Source: Dichelobacter nodosus
GTDB taxonomy: Bacteria; Pseudomonadota; Gammaproteobacteria; Beggiatoales; Beggiatoaceae
Length of the DNA stretch: 42,429 nucleotides
Assembly: GCA_020720085.1 (NCBI GenBank)
Contig: DYPE01000010.1
Span: 1 to 42,429, forward strand
Direction of reading: 5' to 3'
Below the pieces are notes generated by a model that was not told the DNA's origin, did not search any database, and worked only from the letters and a program-made list of their open reading frames with translations. A program made the position numbers and the translations under genes. Shown here piece by piece: positions 16,014 through 24,265 of the stretch; the first letter of the stretch is position 1; each line of letters opens with the position of its first letter.

Positions 16014-18482
16014 ATGGCGCAACCCCTGGCGAAAATTTTAGTAGTGGATGATGTTCCTACAAATCTGCGCATCCTCTTTAATGTATTCGCCTCTGTTTCT
16101 TACCAAGCGCATTTGTTGCAAGACAGCCGTCAGGCATTGTCCACCGCATTGGAACTCGCGCCTGATTTAATTTTGCTGGACATTCAAATGCCGCACCTTG
16201 ATGGCTTTCAGGTTTGCGCGCAACTCAAAGCTGAACCGCGCACCCGCGACATTCCGGTCATTTTCATCAGCGCGCATGGCGATGTGCAGAGCAAACTGAA
16301 CGCCTTTGCCGCAGGCGGCGCAGACTATGTGGAAAAACCCTTTAACCCCAACGAGGTGCTGGCCAGAGTGGCCACGCATTTGCGTTTACAAACGCTGCAA
16401 CAAGGGCAACGCGCAACCAATGCCGATTTGCGCGTAGTGCTGTCGCAGCATCAAGCCATTTTAAACGCCGCTGGCGAAGGAATTCTCGGGCTAGACCGCG
16501 AAGGCCGGGTAACCTTTGCCAATCCCAAGGCGCTACATCAGCTTGGCTATGCGGAAGAAGAGCTGCTGGGCACGGATTTTCATGCGCGGGTACACCCGCC
16601 TAATCCTGGCGGGCGGACGCATGAGACCGCCGAATGCCCGATATTGCGCGCACTGGCGGAGGGTATTTGCCAATTGGCTACGGAAGATGATTTTATCCGC
16701 AAGGATGGCCGAGTATTCCCAGTGGAATATTCCGTTTCTGTTACGCATGACCAGCATGAACAAACCAGAGGGATTGTGTTATTCCGCGACATTAGCCACC
16801 GCCGCCGTTTGGAGCAAGAACTCAAGCAAGCGGCAGCGGTGTTTGAGGTGAGCAGCGAGGGCATTGTGCTCACCAGCCCGGCTGCCATCATCCAGCGCGT
16901 CAACCCTGCCTTTAGCAAAATTACCGGCTATGATGCTACCGAGGTGGTGGGCCAAAATCCGCGCATTCTTAAATCCGGCCACCATCCACCTGAATTTTAC
17001 CAAACGCTATGGCAGCAATTACACGCGGAAGGGTATTGGGAAGGCGAAATCTGGAATCGCCGCAAAGACGGCTCAGTGTACCCTGAATGGGAAATGATTA
17101 CCGCCATCCGCGATCACCACGGCAACGTCACCGGCTATGTCTCGCAATTTAGTGAGATCACCCGGCGCAAATTGACTGAGGAGGAAATCCGCTACCGTGG
17201 CAACTATGACGCACTGACCGGCCTGCCCAACCGCACGTTGTTATTGGAGCGGCTAGAATACGCGCTGACGCGCCACCGCAAGGAGCAGCATGAATTGGCC
17301 TTGCTGTTTATTGACCTGGACGGTTTCAAACAGGTAAACGACACTTTTGGTCATGCTTTTGGCGATCAGGTGCTGCAACAAGCAGCGGCGCGGATTCGCG
17401 CGGAAATCCGCGATACAGATACCGCCGCCCGTTTGGGCGGTGATGAATTCGTCGTCATGCTGGCGCATTTGCGTAGCCAAGCCCCCATCCGGCGCACTGC
17501 CGCGCGCGTGCTGGAAACCTTGGCTGAACCATTTGTTTTGAATGAGCGCGAAATTCAAATGAGTGCCAGCATTGGTATTGCGCTATTTCCCGGCGATGGC
17601 AATGACATTGAAACGCTATTCCGCAACGCGGATTTGGCCATGTACCGCGCCAAAGCCAATGGCTCCCAGCAAGTGCAATTTTTTACCGAAGCGCTGGAAC
17701 GCGAATTCCTGACCCGCAACCGCCTGGAAGCGGATTTGCGCCAAGCCTTGGCGCGCGGGGAATTGGCGGTGCATTATCAGCCCATACTGGAATTGCACAA
17801 CGGCAAACTCGCAGGTGTGGAGGCGTTGTTGCGCTGGCATCACCCCGAGCTGGGTTCTGTGCCGCCCAGCCAATTTATTCCCATTGCCGAGGAAACCGGC
17901 TTAATTAACGCCATTGGCGAATGGGTACTGGAAACCGTATGCCATCAGCTCAGTCAGTGGCATGACCAAGGCTGGACCTTGTACGCCTCGGTGAATGTAT
18001 CCCCCCGCCAAGTGCCGCAGGATTTGCCGCCCAAATGGTTGCAACGCTTGATCCGCAAAGCGCACATTCCGCCTGCCAGCCTGGTGTTGGAAATTACTGA
18101 AAGTATATTTATCAAAGAGTTGACTGTGGTTGGCGATTGGCTGCAACAGGTGCGAGCATTGGGCATACGGGTATATTTGGACGATTTTGGCACGGGCTAT
18201 TCTTCGTTGTCCTATCTCAAAAATTTTCCAGTAGATGCCCTGAAAATTGACCAAATTTTCGTGCGCGAAATGGCGGGCCAAGCGCGCGATCAGGCGCTGG
18301 TGCGCGCCATTGTGGCGATGAGCGAGGGGCTGGGCTTGCAGGTGGTGGCTGAAGGCATTGAAACACAAGAACAAAATGCCATCTTGTGCAGCTTAAATTG
18401 CCCTTACGGCCAAGGCTATTTATTTTCAAAGCCAGTCGCGGTCAATGAGTTGGAACATTGGCAGGCTGCGCGCGCGCAATGA
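16014..18482 (+). CDS. Response regulator with PAS, GGDEF and EAL domains
   Basis: An 822-residue soluble c-di-GMP enzyme. The receiver domain (ILVVDD; phospho-Asp about 56 in LDIQMP; EKPF lysine) is followed by two PAS domains (about 140-255 and 260-380), the second ending SEITRRK. The diguanylate cyclase domain has an intact GGDEF at 475-479 and an RDTD inhibitory site at 466-469. The EAL phosphodiesterase domain has EAL at 603-605, NVSPRQ, LEITES, DDFGTGYSSLSYL, LKIDQIFV and AEGIETQEQ, so both catalytic halves appear intact. The substrate balance probably depends on the receiver and PAS signals. A TTG six bases upstream (16008) is an alternative start. The 3' end overlaps folA on the opposite strand by 67 bases. 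Confidence 0.93.
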   Translation: MAQPLAKILVVDDVPTNLRILFNVFASVSYQAHLLQDSRQALSTALELAPDLILLDIQMPHLDGFQVCAQLKAEPRTRDIPVIFISAHGDVQSKLNAFAAGGADYVEKPFNPNEVLARVATHLRLQTLQQGQRATNADLRVVLSQHQAILNAAGEGILGLDREGRVTFANPKALHQLGYAEEELLGTDFHARVHPPNPGGRTHETAECPILRALAEGICQLATEDDFIRKDGRVFPVEYSVSVTHDQHEQTRGIVLFRDISHRRRLEQELKQAAAVFEVSSEGIVLTSPAAIIQRVNPAFSKITGYDATEVVGQNPRILKSGHHPPEFYQTLWQQLHAEGYWEGEIWNRRKDGSVYPEWEMITAIRDHHGNVTGYVSQFSEITRRKLTEEEIRYRGNYDALTGLPNRTLLLERLEYALTRHRKEQHELALLFIDLDGFKQVNDTFGHAFGDQVLQQAAARIRAEIRDTDTAARLGGDEFVVMLAHLRSQAPIRRTAARVLETLAEPFVLNEREIQMSASIGIALFPGDGNDIETLFRNADLAMYRAKANGSQQVQFFTEALEREFLTRNRLEADLRQALARGELAVHYQPILELHNGKLAGVEALLRWHHPELGSVPPSQFIPIAEETGLINAIGEWVLETVCHQLSQWHDQGWTLYASVNVSPRQVPQDLPPKWLQRLIRKAHIPPASLVLEITESIFIKELTVVGDWLQQVRALGIRVYLDDFGTGYSSLSYLKNFPVDALKIDQIFVREMAGQARDQALVRAIVAMSEGLGLQVVAEGIETQEQNAILCSLNCPYGQGYLFSKPVAVNELEHWQAARAQ

Positions 18483-18952
18483 TGCCACTCTTGGAACGTG
18501 AAGGCATGGGCGTGGCGTGCGTCTGCGGGGTGAGTTTGCTGCCCATGCAATATCCACTCTCCAGCGGGCCAGACCGGAAACCATACATCGCCAGGCGGTT
18601 GGGCTGCGACCACGGTCAAATACAGGCGCCCCGCCAGCGGCAGGCATTGTTCATACAAGGTTTGTCCACCAATAATAAAAATTTCCGTACAGGGCAAGGC
18701 CAAAATTTCCTCCAAACTGGCAGCCAACTGGCAACCGCCTGGCGCATGGCGCAGGCTCGCGCTCACAACCCAATTATCCCGACCTGGCAATGCTTTGCCA
18801 ATCGATTCATAGGTTTTGCGGCCCATGACCACGGTCTTGCCCCACGTCAATTGGCGAAACCGAAGCAAATCCTCGGGCAAGTGCCACGGCAAACGGTTAT
18901 TGCAGCCAATCACGCGATTTTCCGCCATAGCGGCGATTAGGCTGATTCTCAT
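18416..18952 (-). CDS. folA: Dihydrofolate reductase
   Basis: A 178-residue NADPH-dependent enzyme reducing dihydrofolate to tetrahydrofolate for thymidylate and purine synthesis. Characteristic segments are MRISLIAAMAENRVIGCNN, RLPWHLPEDLLRFRQLT (with the catalytic acidic residue), VVMGRKTYESIG for NADPH binding, and EIFIIGGQTLYEQ. It is about 20 residues longer than the 159-residue E. coli enzyme; the extra C-terminus after AFTFQEW is encoded in the stretch antisense to the end of the EAL gene, which suggests loss of an earlier stop. The start at 18952 gives the standard N-terminus but lacks a strong Shine-Dalgarno sequence. Confidence 0.94.
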   Translation of the reverse strand: MRISLIAAMAENRVIGCNNRLPWHLPEDLLRFRQLTWGKTVVMGRKTYESIGKALPGRDNWVVSASLRHAPGGCQLAASLEEILALPCTEIFIIGGQTLYEQCLPLAGRLYLTVVAAQPPGDVWFPVWPAGEWILHGQQTHPADARHAHAFTFQEWHHCARAACQCSNSLTATGFENK

Positions 18953-18963
18953 GGCTGCAACCC

Positions 18964-18994
18964 GGGGCGTGGATCAGGTATACTGACACGCCCC
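18964..18994. repeat. Inverted repeat upstream of folA
   Basis: GGGGCGTG (18964-18971) and CACGCCCC (18987-18994) form a perfect 8-bp stem around a 15-base loop containing TATACT. It lies immediately upstream of folA and could be regulatory or one of the dispersed palindromes of this genome. Confidence 0.45.
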
Positions 18995-19017
18995 TTTGGG
19001 GCTGAAATACCGATGCT

Positions 19018-19031
19018 TTCGACAGGCTCAG
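19018..19031 (+). repeat. TTCGACAGGCTCAG repeat copy
   Basis: A 14-base match to the short dispersed family CCTTCGGCAAGCTCAGGACA seen repeatedly at 20.1 kb and 27.9-29.4 kb (variant with ACAGG in place of GCAAG). It lies between folA and gspH. Confidence 0.7.
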
Positions 19032-19122
19032 CACAAGAAAAATGGCCATGGTCGCCATCCCCAATGCGCGGCATATTGCGTGTTCTCATAGACAACCCAT
19101 TCATTGTGATAAAAATAATTTC

Positions 19123-19614
19123 ATGCTTGCCAAACCGTGCAGATTAGGCTTTACCTTGCTGGAAGTGCTGGTGGTGCTGACGCTGATCAGTATTATCGCG
19201 GCGCTCGCGGTATTGTCCATTCCCAGCGATGCCAGCGCACAAGCCAAGCACGAAGGGAAAAAGCTCTACGCCTTACTGCGCCTGGCGCAACAGGAAGCCA
19301 TTTTACAACGCAATAGGATTGCTTGGGAAAGCCAAGCGAACAGCTATCGCTTTCAACAATGGCGCGATGGCGAATGGCGCGCGTTTAATCCAGACTCGCC
19401 CTTGCGCGCGCGCGCATTGCCACCCAGCCTACAGTTGCAGGTGGACGTGGCCGAAGCACCCGCCACGCAAGAGGGCGGAATGGTATTGTTTTTTGCCAGC
19501 GGCGAATTGACCCCGTTTGTGGCTACGCTGGCCATGCCAGCCACTGCGCCGCCCGTGGTAGAAATCCACGCCAAGGCCGATGGCAGATTGCATTATGCGC
19601 CGTTGCCACATTAA
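19123..19614 (+). CDS. gspH: Type II secretion pseudopilin, GspH-like
   Basis: A 163-residue minor pseudopilin. The short leader MLAKPCRLG precedes the prepilin peptidase site and the hydrophobic helix FTLLEVLVVLTLISIIAAL with Glu at position +5. The globular part carries the RLAQQEAILQRNRIAWE pattern typical of GspH (also called type II secretion protein H), which sits at the tip of the pseudopilus in the inner membrane and periplasm. The ATG at 19123 is chosen because it gives a leader of normal length; an in-frame ATG at 19042 would add 27 residues. It overlaps gspI by 20 bases. Other gsp genes (gspG, gspK and the rest) are not in view. Confidence 0.8.
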   Translation: MLAKPCRLGFTLLEVLVVLTLISIIAALAVLSIPSDASAQAKHEGKKLYALLRLAQQEAILQRNRIAWESQANSYRFQQWRDGEWRAFNPDSPLRARALPPSLQLQVDVAEAPATQEGGMVLFFASGELTPFVATLAMPATAPPVVEIHAKADGRLHYAPLPH

Positions 19615-20002
19615 CCCAAGCGCAAGGTGCAGCGTAGGATTTACCCTGGTCGAAGTGCTGGTGGCACTGGCCATTTTGGCCGTGGCCCTGGCAGCCGCCG
19701 TGCGTGCAGCAACCAGTTACGCGGACAGCACCGCGCACTTGCGCCAGCAAACCCTGGCGCTGTGGGTGGCAGCCAACCATTTGACTGAAATGCATTTGCG
19801 CCAAGAATGGCCAAAGCCGGATCACTACACCGGCAGCAGCACCATGGCGGGGCGCGAATGGCACTGGCGCATGACCGTCAGCGCAACGCTTGATCCCGCC
19901 ATGCGTCGGGTGGAAATACAAATTTATAGCGATGCACACCGCAAACAGGCCGTGGCCACGCTCACTGGGTTTGTGGGCGAACCACAATCTGCGGATTTTT
20001 AG
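19595..20002 (+). CDS. gspI: Type II secretion pseudopilin, GspI-like
   Basis: A 135-residue minor pseudopilin. The leader MRRCHINPSARCSVG is cleaved before FTLVEVLVALAILAVALAAA. The pattern LALWVAANHLTEMHLRQEWP, then a Gly/Trp-containing strand (GREWHWRMTVSATLDPAMRR), is typical of GspI. It would form the GspI-J-K tip complex of the pseudopilus with GspH. Its start lies within the end of gspH, which indicates coupled translation. Downstream, a repeat-rich leader and nrdA interrupt the expected gspJ position. Confidence 0.82.
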   Translation: MRRCHINPSARCSVGFTLVEVLVALAILAVALAAAVRAATSYADSTAHLRQQTLALWVAANHLTEMHLRQEWPKPDHYTGSSTMAGREWHWRMTVSATLDPAMRRVEIQIYSDAHRKQAVATLTGFVGEPQSADF

Positions 20003-20022
20003 GCGATTCCTGGAACAAATGC

Positions 20023-20150
20023 TTCGACAGGCGTAGGGGCGGTGGTTTATCCCCGCCCGCGAGGTTTATCCCCGCCCGCGCGCAGATGGGGATTTTTTGA
20101 CAGAATTCGCCTTTGCTTCGACAGGCTCCCTTCGACAGGCTCAGGACAGG
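20023..20150 (+). repeat. Repeat-rich leader upstream of nrdA
   Basis: Three copies or fragments of the TTCGACAGGCTC family occur (20023-20032 truncated, 20117-20128, 20128-20150). Between them GGTTTATCCCCGCCCGCG is present twice in tandem (20044-20061 and 20063-20080, 19-base period), preceded by GTAGGGGCGG. The region is open in the nrdA frame, but this is a by-product of the repeats and not part of NrdA. Confidence 0.75.
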
Positions 20151-20179
20151 CAGCACAAGTAATGTACACGAGGAACTTC

Positions 20180-22999
20180 ATGCAACCAATTGAATCTTTT
20201 ACGCCAGCGGCCTCAGCCGCTTCAACACCGCACGGTGAATATCAAGTCATTAAGCGCAACGGCAGCGTGGCGCGGTTTGAATTAGACCGAATTACAGCGG
20301 CCATGGCCAAGGCGTTTATGGCGGCGGAAGGCAAGCGCAGCGAATATCCGCACAACGTGCCGCGCCGCATTCATGACAGCGTGGCGGCGCTGGCCGATGA
20401 AGTGTTGCAAGGACTGCAACGCCGCTTAAGCGTAAGCGGCAAGGTGCACATTGAGGACATTCAAGATCAAGTTGAATTGGTGTTGATGCGCAATGGCCAT
20501 CATAAAATCGCCCGCGATTACGTGCTCTACCGTGAACAACATGCGCGTGCGCGCGCCGAGCGCCAACCGCGCACGCACGCGCTGACCATGACTTTGGCGG
20601 ATGGCCAGTTGGCCGCGCTGGATGAAACCCGGCTGTATGAGTTGATCGTGGAAGCGTGTGAAAATGTGCCGGACACAGACCCTGCGGTGGTGATGACGGA
20701 AAGCCTTAAAAATCTGTACGTTGGTATTCCAGAAGCCGAGGTCAACAATGTGCTGGTGATGTCAGCGCGCATGTTGATTGAAAAAGAACCCAATTACACC
20801 TACGTGGCCGCACGCTTGCTGCTCGATCAATTGCGCAGCGAAGCACTGGGGCGCGCCGCGCCAGGCGAATTTCCCCACCAATTGTCCGCCGCCGCCATGG
20901 CCGTGCGCTACCCGGAATATTTCAAGCGCTATATCGCCTTTGGCATTCAATGCGAACGCTTGTCCCCTGCGTTGGCGGAGTTTAACTTAGACACCCTGGC
21001 TGCTGCGCTCCTCCCGGCGCGCGATTTGCAATTCACCTACCTCGGCTTTCGCACGCTGTACGACCGCTATTTCCTGGCGCATGAAGACGTGCGCTTTGAA
21101 TTGCCGCAAGCATTTTTTATGCGCGTAGCCATGGGCTTGGCATTGCAAGAAATCGACCGCGAAGCGCGCGCCATTGAGTTTTACCGCTTGCTGTCCTCGT
21201 TTGATTTTATGTGCAGCACGCCCACGCTGTTCAATTCCGGCACGCTGCGCCCCCAATTGTCCAGTTGCTACCTGACGACGGTATCCGATGATTTGGAAGG
21301 CATTTATGGCGCAATTAAGGACAATGCCATGCTGTCTAAATTCGCGGGCGGCCTGGGCAATGATTGGTCGCGGGTGCGCGGCATGGGCGCGCGCATCAAA
21401 GGCACCAATGGCAAGTCGCAGGGCGTGATTCCCTTCATGAAAGTGGCCAATGACACGGCGGTAGCCGTGAATCAAGGCGGCAAGCGCCGGGGCGCGGTAT
21501 GCGCCTACCTGGAAACCTGGCACCTGGACATCGAAGAATTTCTGGAGTTGCGCAAAAACACTGGCGACGAGCGCCGCCGCACCCACGACATGAACACCGC
21601 GAATTGGATTCCTGACTTGTTCATGAAGCGCGTGCATGAAGACGCACACTGGACGCTGTTTTCGCCGGATGAAACCCCGGATTTGCATGAACTTTATGGT
21701 CTGGCATTTGAGGAACGGTATGTGGCCTATGAAACGCTGGCTGCCAGCGGCCAACTGAATTTACACAAAAAAATTTCAGCCGTCGCATTGTGGCGCAAAA
21801 TGTTGACCATGCTGTTTGAAACCGGGCACCCGTGGATTACCTTCAAAGACCCGATGAATTTACGCAGCCCGCAACAACACATCGGCGTGGTGCACAGCTC
21901 TAATTTATGCACTGAAATCAGCCTAAACACCACTGACGATGAAATTGCAGTGTGCAATCTTGGCTCGATTAACCTGCCCGCGCATATGGACGCGGATGGC
22001 GCACTGGACACTGCCAAACTGGCGCGCACGGTGCAAACCGCCATGCGCATGTTGGACAATGTGATTGACATCAATTATTACACAGTACCGCAAGCGCGCC
22101 GCGCCAATTTGCGCCACCGCCCCGTGGGTCTGGGCGTAATGGGCTGGCAAGATGCGCTGTACCGTGCCCGCATTCCTTTTGCCAGCCCAGCGGCAGTAAC
22201 ATTCGCGGATGAAAGCATGGAGTGGGTGTCGTACTTGGCCATTGCCGCGTCTGTGGAATTGGCGACAGAGCGCGGGCGTTACAGCACGTTTGCCGGTTCG
22301 CTGTGGAGCCAGGGTATTTTGCCGATAGATTCGCTAGAATTGTTGCGCGTAGCACGCGGCACCTGGTTGACAGCGGACAATGCCAGCCGTCTGGACTGGG
22401 ACGGGCTGCGCGTGCGCGTGCGCGAGGTCGGTATGCGCAATTCCAATTGCATGGCCATCGCGCCCACGGCCACAATTTCCAACATTTGCGGCGTTACCCA
22501 ATCGATTGAGCCGACTTTCCAGAATTTATACGTGAAATCCAATCTGTCTGGCGAATTTACCGTGATTAATCCCTACTTGGTAGCAGATTTGAAAACGCTG
22601 GGGCTGTGGGATGAAATGATGGTCAATGACCTCAAATATTTTGATGGCAGTGTGCAAGGCATTGGCCGCGTTCCGCCAGAATTGCAGCAGTTATACGCCA
22701 CCGCGTTTGAAATCGAATCACGCTGGCTGGTGGAAGCCGCCGCGCGTCGGCAAAAATGGCTGGATCAATCCCAGTCGTTGAACTTGTATTTGCGCGAGCC
22801 ATCCGGCAAAAAATTGGATGATTTATTCAAACTGGCCTGGCAGCAAGGGCTAAAAACCACGTATTATTTACGCACCCAGGGCGCAACTTCGGTGGAAAAG
22901 ACCACGGCTGGCGCGGCAGAGATATTGCGCTTAGACGCGCCCCCATTGCTTGCGCCCGCGTGTTCTATCACAGACCCCGAATGCGAATCGTGCCAATAG
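20180..22999 (+). CDS. nrdA: Ribonucleoside-diphosphate reductase, alpha subunit (class Ia type)
   Basis: A 939-residue catalytic subunit that reduces ribonucleoside diphosphates to deoxyribonucleotides. An ATP-cone regulatory domain lies at about 16-110 (YQVIKRNGSVARFELDRI). The catalytic barrel shows the redox cysteine in QLSSCYL (about 363), the radical cysteine in SNLCTEI (Asn575, Cys577, Glu579), the second redox cysteine in AVCNLGSINL (about 592), and a C-terminal cysteine pair (CESC) that relays electrons from thioredoxin. It is longer than E. coli NrdA (761) and similar to the long Pseudomonas-type proteins. The ATG at 20180 has GAGGAA five bases upstream; the in-frame extension to 20042 is repeat-derived. 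The radical-generating partner nrdB is not adjacent. dapC follows after 15 bases. Confidence 0.95.
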   Translation: MQPIESFTPAASAASTPHGEYQVIKRNGSVARFELDRITAAMAKAFMAAEGKRSEYPHNVPRRIHDSVAALADEVLQGLQRRLSVSGKVHIEDIQDQVELVLMRNGHHKIARDYVLYREQHARARAERQPRTHALTMTLADGQLAALDETRLYELIVEACENVPDTDPAVVMTESLKNLYVGIPEAEVNNVLVMSARMLIEKEPNYTYVAARLLLDQLRSEALGRAAPGEFPHQLSAAAMAVRYPEYFKRYIAFGIQCERLSPALAEFNLDTLAAALLPARDLQFTYLGFRTLYDRYFLAHEDVRFELPQAFFMRVAMGLALQEIDREARAIEFYRLLSSFDFMCSTPTLFNSGTLRPQLSSCYLTTVSDDLEGIYGAIKDNAMLSKFAGGLGNDWSRVRGMGARIKGTNGKSQGVIPFMKVANDTAVAVNQGGKRRGAVCAYLETWHLDIEEFLELRKNTGDERRRTHDMNTANWIPDLFMKRVHEDAHWTLFSPDETPDLHELYGLAFEERYVAYETLAASGQLNLHKKISAVALWRKMLTMLFETGHPWITFKDPMNLRSPQQHIGVVHSSNLCTEISLNTTDDEIAVCNLGSINLPAHMDADGALDTAKLARTVQTAMRMLDNVIDINYYTVPQARRANLRHRPVGLGVMGWQDALYRARIPFASPAAVTFADESMEWVSYLAIAASVELATERGRYSTFAGSLWSQGILPIDSLELLRVARGTWLTADNASRLDWDGLRVRVREVGMRNSNCMAIAPTATISNICGVTQSIEPTFQNLYVKSNLSGEFTVINPYLVADLKTLGLWDEMMVNDLKYFDGSVQGIGRVPPELQQLYATAFEIESRWLVEAAARRQKWLDQSQSLNLYLREPSGKKLDDLFKLAWQQGLKTTYYLRTQGATSVEKTTAGAAEILRLDAPPLLAPACSITDPECESCQ

Positions 23000-23014
23000 C
23001 CAGGAAGGTTGATA

Positions 23015-24265
23015 ATGAATGCTGATTTACTGCGCTTGCAGCCCTATCCATTTGAAAAGCTAAAAAAACTACTGCATGGCATTTCTCCGCCTGCCGAGAA
23101 ACCGCCGATTGTGTTGTCCATTGGCGAGCCGCAACAAGCCACGCCAGAATTTATCCGCACCGCATTGGCACAACATCTGGATGGCTTGGCGCGCTATCCT
23201 GCCACGCTGGGCGCGCTGGAATTGCGCCAAGCCATTGCCGACTGGCTGGAATGGCGTTATGCCTTGCCTGCGCAAGCCATTGATCCGAATAACCAAGTGC
23301 TGCCGGTCAATGGCACACGCGAAGCGCTGTTTGCCATTGCCCAGGCCATGGTGCAACGGGCGGAGTGCCAAGCCGTAGCTTGGCACACGCGAAGCACGGA
23401 TGCGAAGCTACGGCTTGGCACTCCACTGGTGGTTATGCCCAATCCGTTTTACCAAATTTATGAAGGCGCGGCCCTGCTGGCAGGCGCGCAACCGTGGTTT
23501 TTGCCCGCCACCGAGGCCACGGGCCTGTTGCCCGATTTTGACGCAGTGCCCGCTGCGGTGTGGCAGCGTTGCCAATTGCTGTATGTGTGCAGCCCTGCCA
23601 ATCCCACGGGCGCAGTGATTGCGCTGGAACCCTTGCAACGCTTGATTCAATTGGCGCGGGAGTTTGATTTCATTATTGCAGCGGATGAATGTTACTCTGA
23701 GCTGTATCCTGACGAAGCGCCACCGCCGGGTTTGCTGCAAGCCGCATGGGCGTTGGGTGAAGGCTTGAATAACTGCTTGGTATTTAATAGCCTATCCAAA
23801 CGCTCCAGCGCGCCAGGCCTGCGCTCTGGATTTGTTGCTGGCGATGCAAACCTCATCCGCCAATTTTTGCTCTACCGTACCTACCACGGCAGCGCCACGC
23901 CGCTGCCCACGCAACTTGCCAGCGTGCAAGCTTGGCAAGACGAAGCGCATGTGCGCGCCGCACGCGCGGCATACCAACAAAAATTTGCAGCCACCCGCGC
24001 AATCCTTGCGCCGGTATGGGACATGCCCCAACCGGCGGGCGGATTTTACTACTGGCTGCGCACGCCAGTGGATGGCGAAACCTTTGCGCGCGAACTGTTT
24101 CGCCAGGAAAATGTCACAGTGCTGCCCGGCAGTTACTTGTCGCGCCCCATGGCGGATGGCAGCAATCCTGGCCAAGATTACGTGCGCATCGCCCTGGTTG
24201 CGCCGCTGGAATCCTGCGCAACAGCGGCGTGCGCCATTGCGCGCGTAGCAACGCAACTGGCGTGA
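23015..24265 (+). CDS. dapC: Succinyldiaminopimelate transaminase (PLP-dependent)
   Basis: A 416-residue class I aminotransferase of the DapC group, which converts N-succinyl-2-amino-6-ketopimelate to succinyl-diaminopimelate in lysine and peptidoglycan precursor synthesis. The N-terminus (LLRLQPYPFEKLKKLL, then LSIGEPQQATPEFI) is characteristic. ADECYSELY contains the cofactor-binding Asp/Tyr; the PLP lysine is Lys262 in SLSKRSSAPGLRSGF; the substrate-carboxylate Arg is near the C-terminus (DYVRIALVAPLE). AGGAAGG upstream supports the ATG at 23015. Residues about 117-137 are encoded by a perfect 63-bp palindrome inserted in frame just before the conserved PNPFYQIYEGAALLAGA segment. The stop overlaps the GTG of the next gene by 4 bases. 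Confidence 0.92.
   Translation: MNADLLRLQPYPFEKLKKLLHGISPPAEKPPIVLSIGEPQQATPEFIRTALAQHLDGLARYPATLGALELRQAIADWLEWRYALPAQAIDPNNQVLPVNGTREALFAIAQAMVQRAECQAVAWHTRSTDAKLRLGTPLVVMPNPFYQIYEGAALLAGAQPWFLPATEATGLLPDFDAVPAAVWQRCQLLYVCSPANPTGAVIALEPLQRLIQLAREFDFIIAADECYSELYPDEAPPPGLLQAAWALGEGLNNCLVFNSLSKRSSAPGLRSGFVAGDANLIRQFLLYRTYHGSATPLPTQLASVQAWQDEAHVRAARAAYQQKFAATRAILAPVWDMPQPAGGFYYWLRTPVDGETFARELFRQENVTVLPGSYLSRPMADGSNPGQDYVRIALVAPLESCATAACAIARVATQLA
23362..23424. repeat. Perfect 63-bp palindromic element inserted in frame in dapC
   Basis: Two 20-base arms (23362-23381 and 23405-23424) are exact reverse complements, with a 23-base centre. The element is 63 bp, that is 21 codons, and keeps the dapC frame open. 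It encodes a hydrophilic stretch (CQAVAWHTRSTDAKLRLG) that I do not recall in DapC relatives, where the flanking sequences would join directly. No second copy was found in this window. Confidence 0.85.

Noticed and set aside
20042-20179. Longer NrdA start at 20042
   Set aside because: The added 46 residues come from dispersed and tandem repeats; a good ribosome site lies before the ATG at 20180, which gives a normal ATP-cone N-terminus.
20987-21754. Long antisense open frame inside nrdA (255 codons, minus strand)
   Set aside because: It is a shadow of the GC-biased nrdA codons, with no ribosome site and no recognisable domain.
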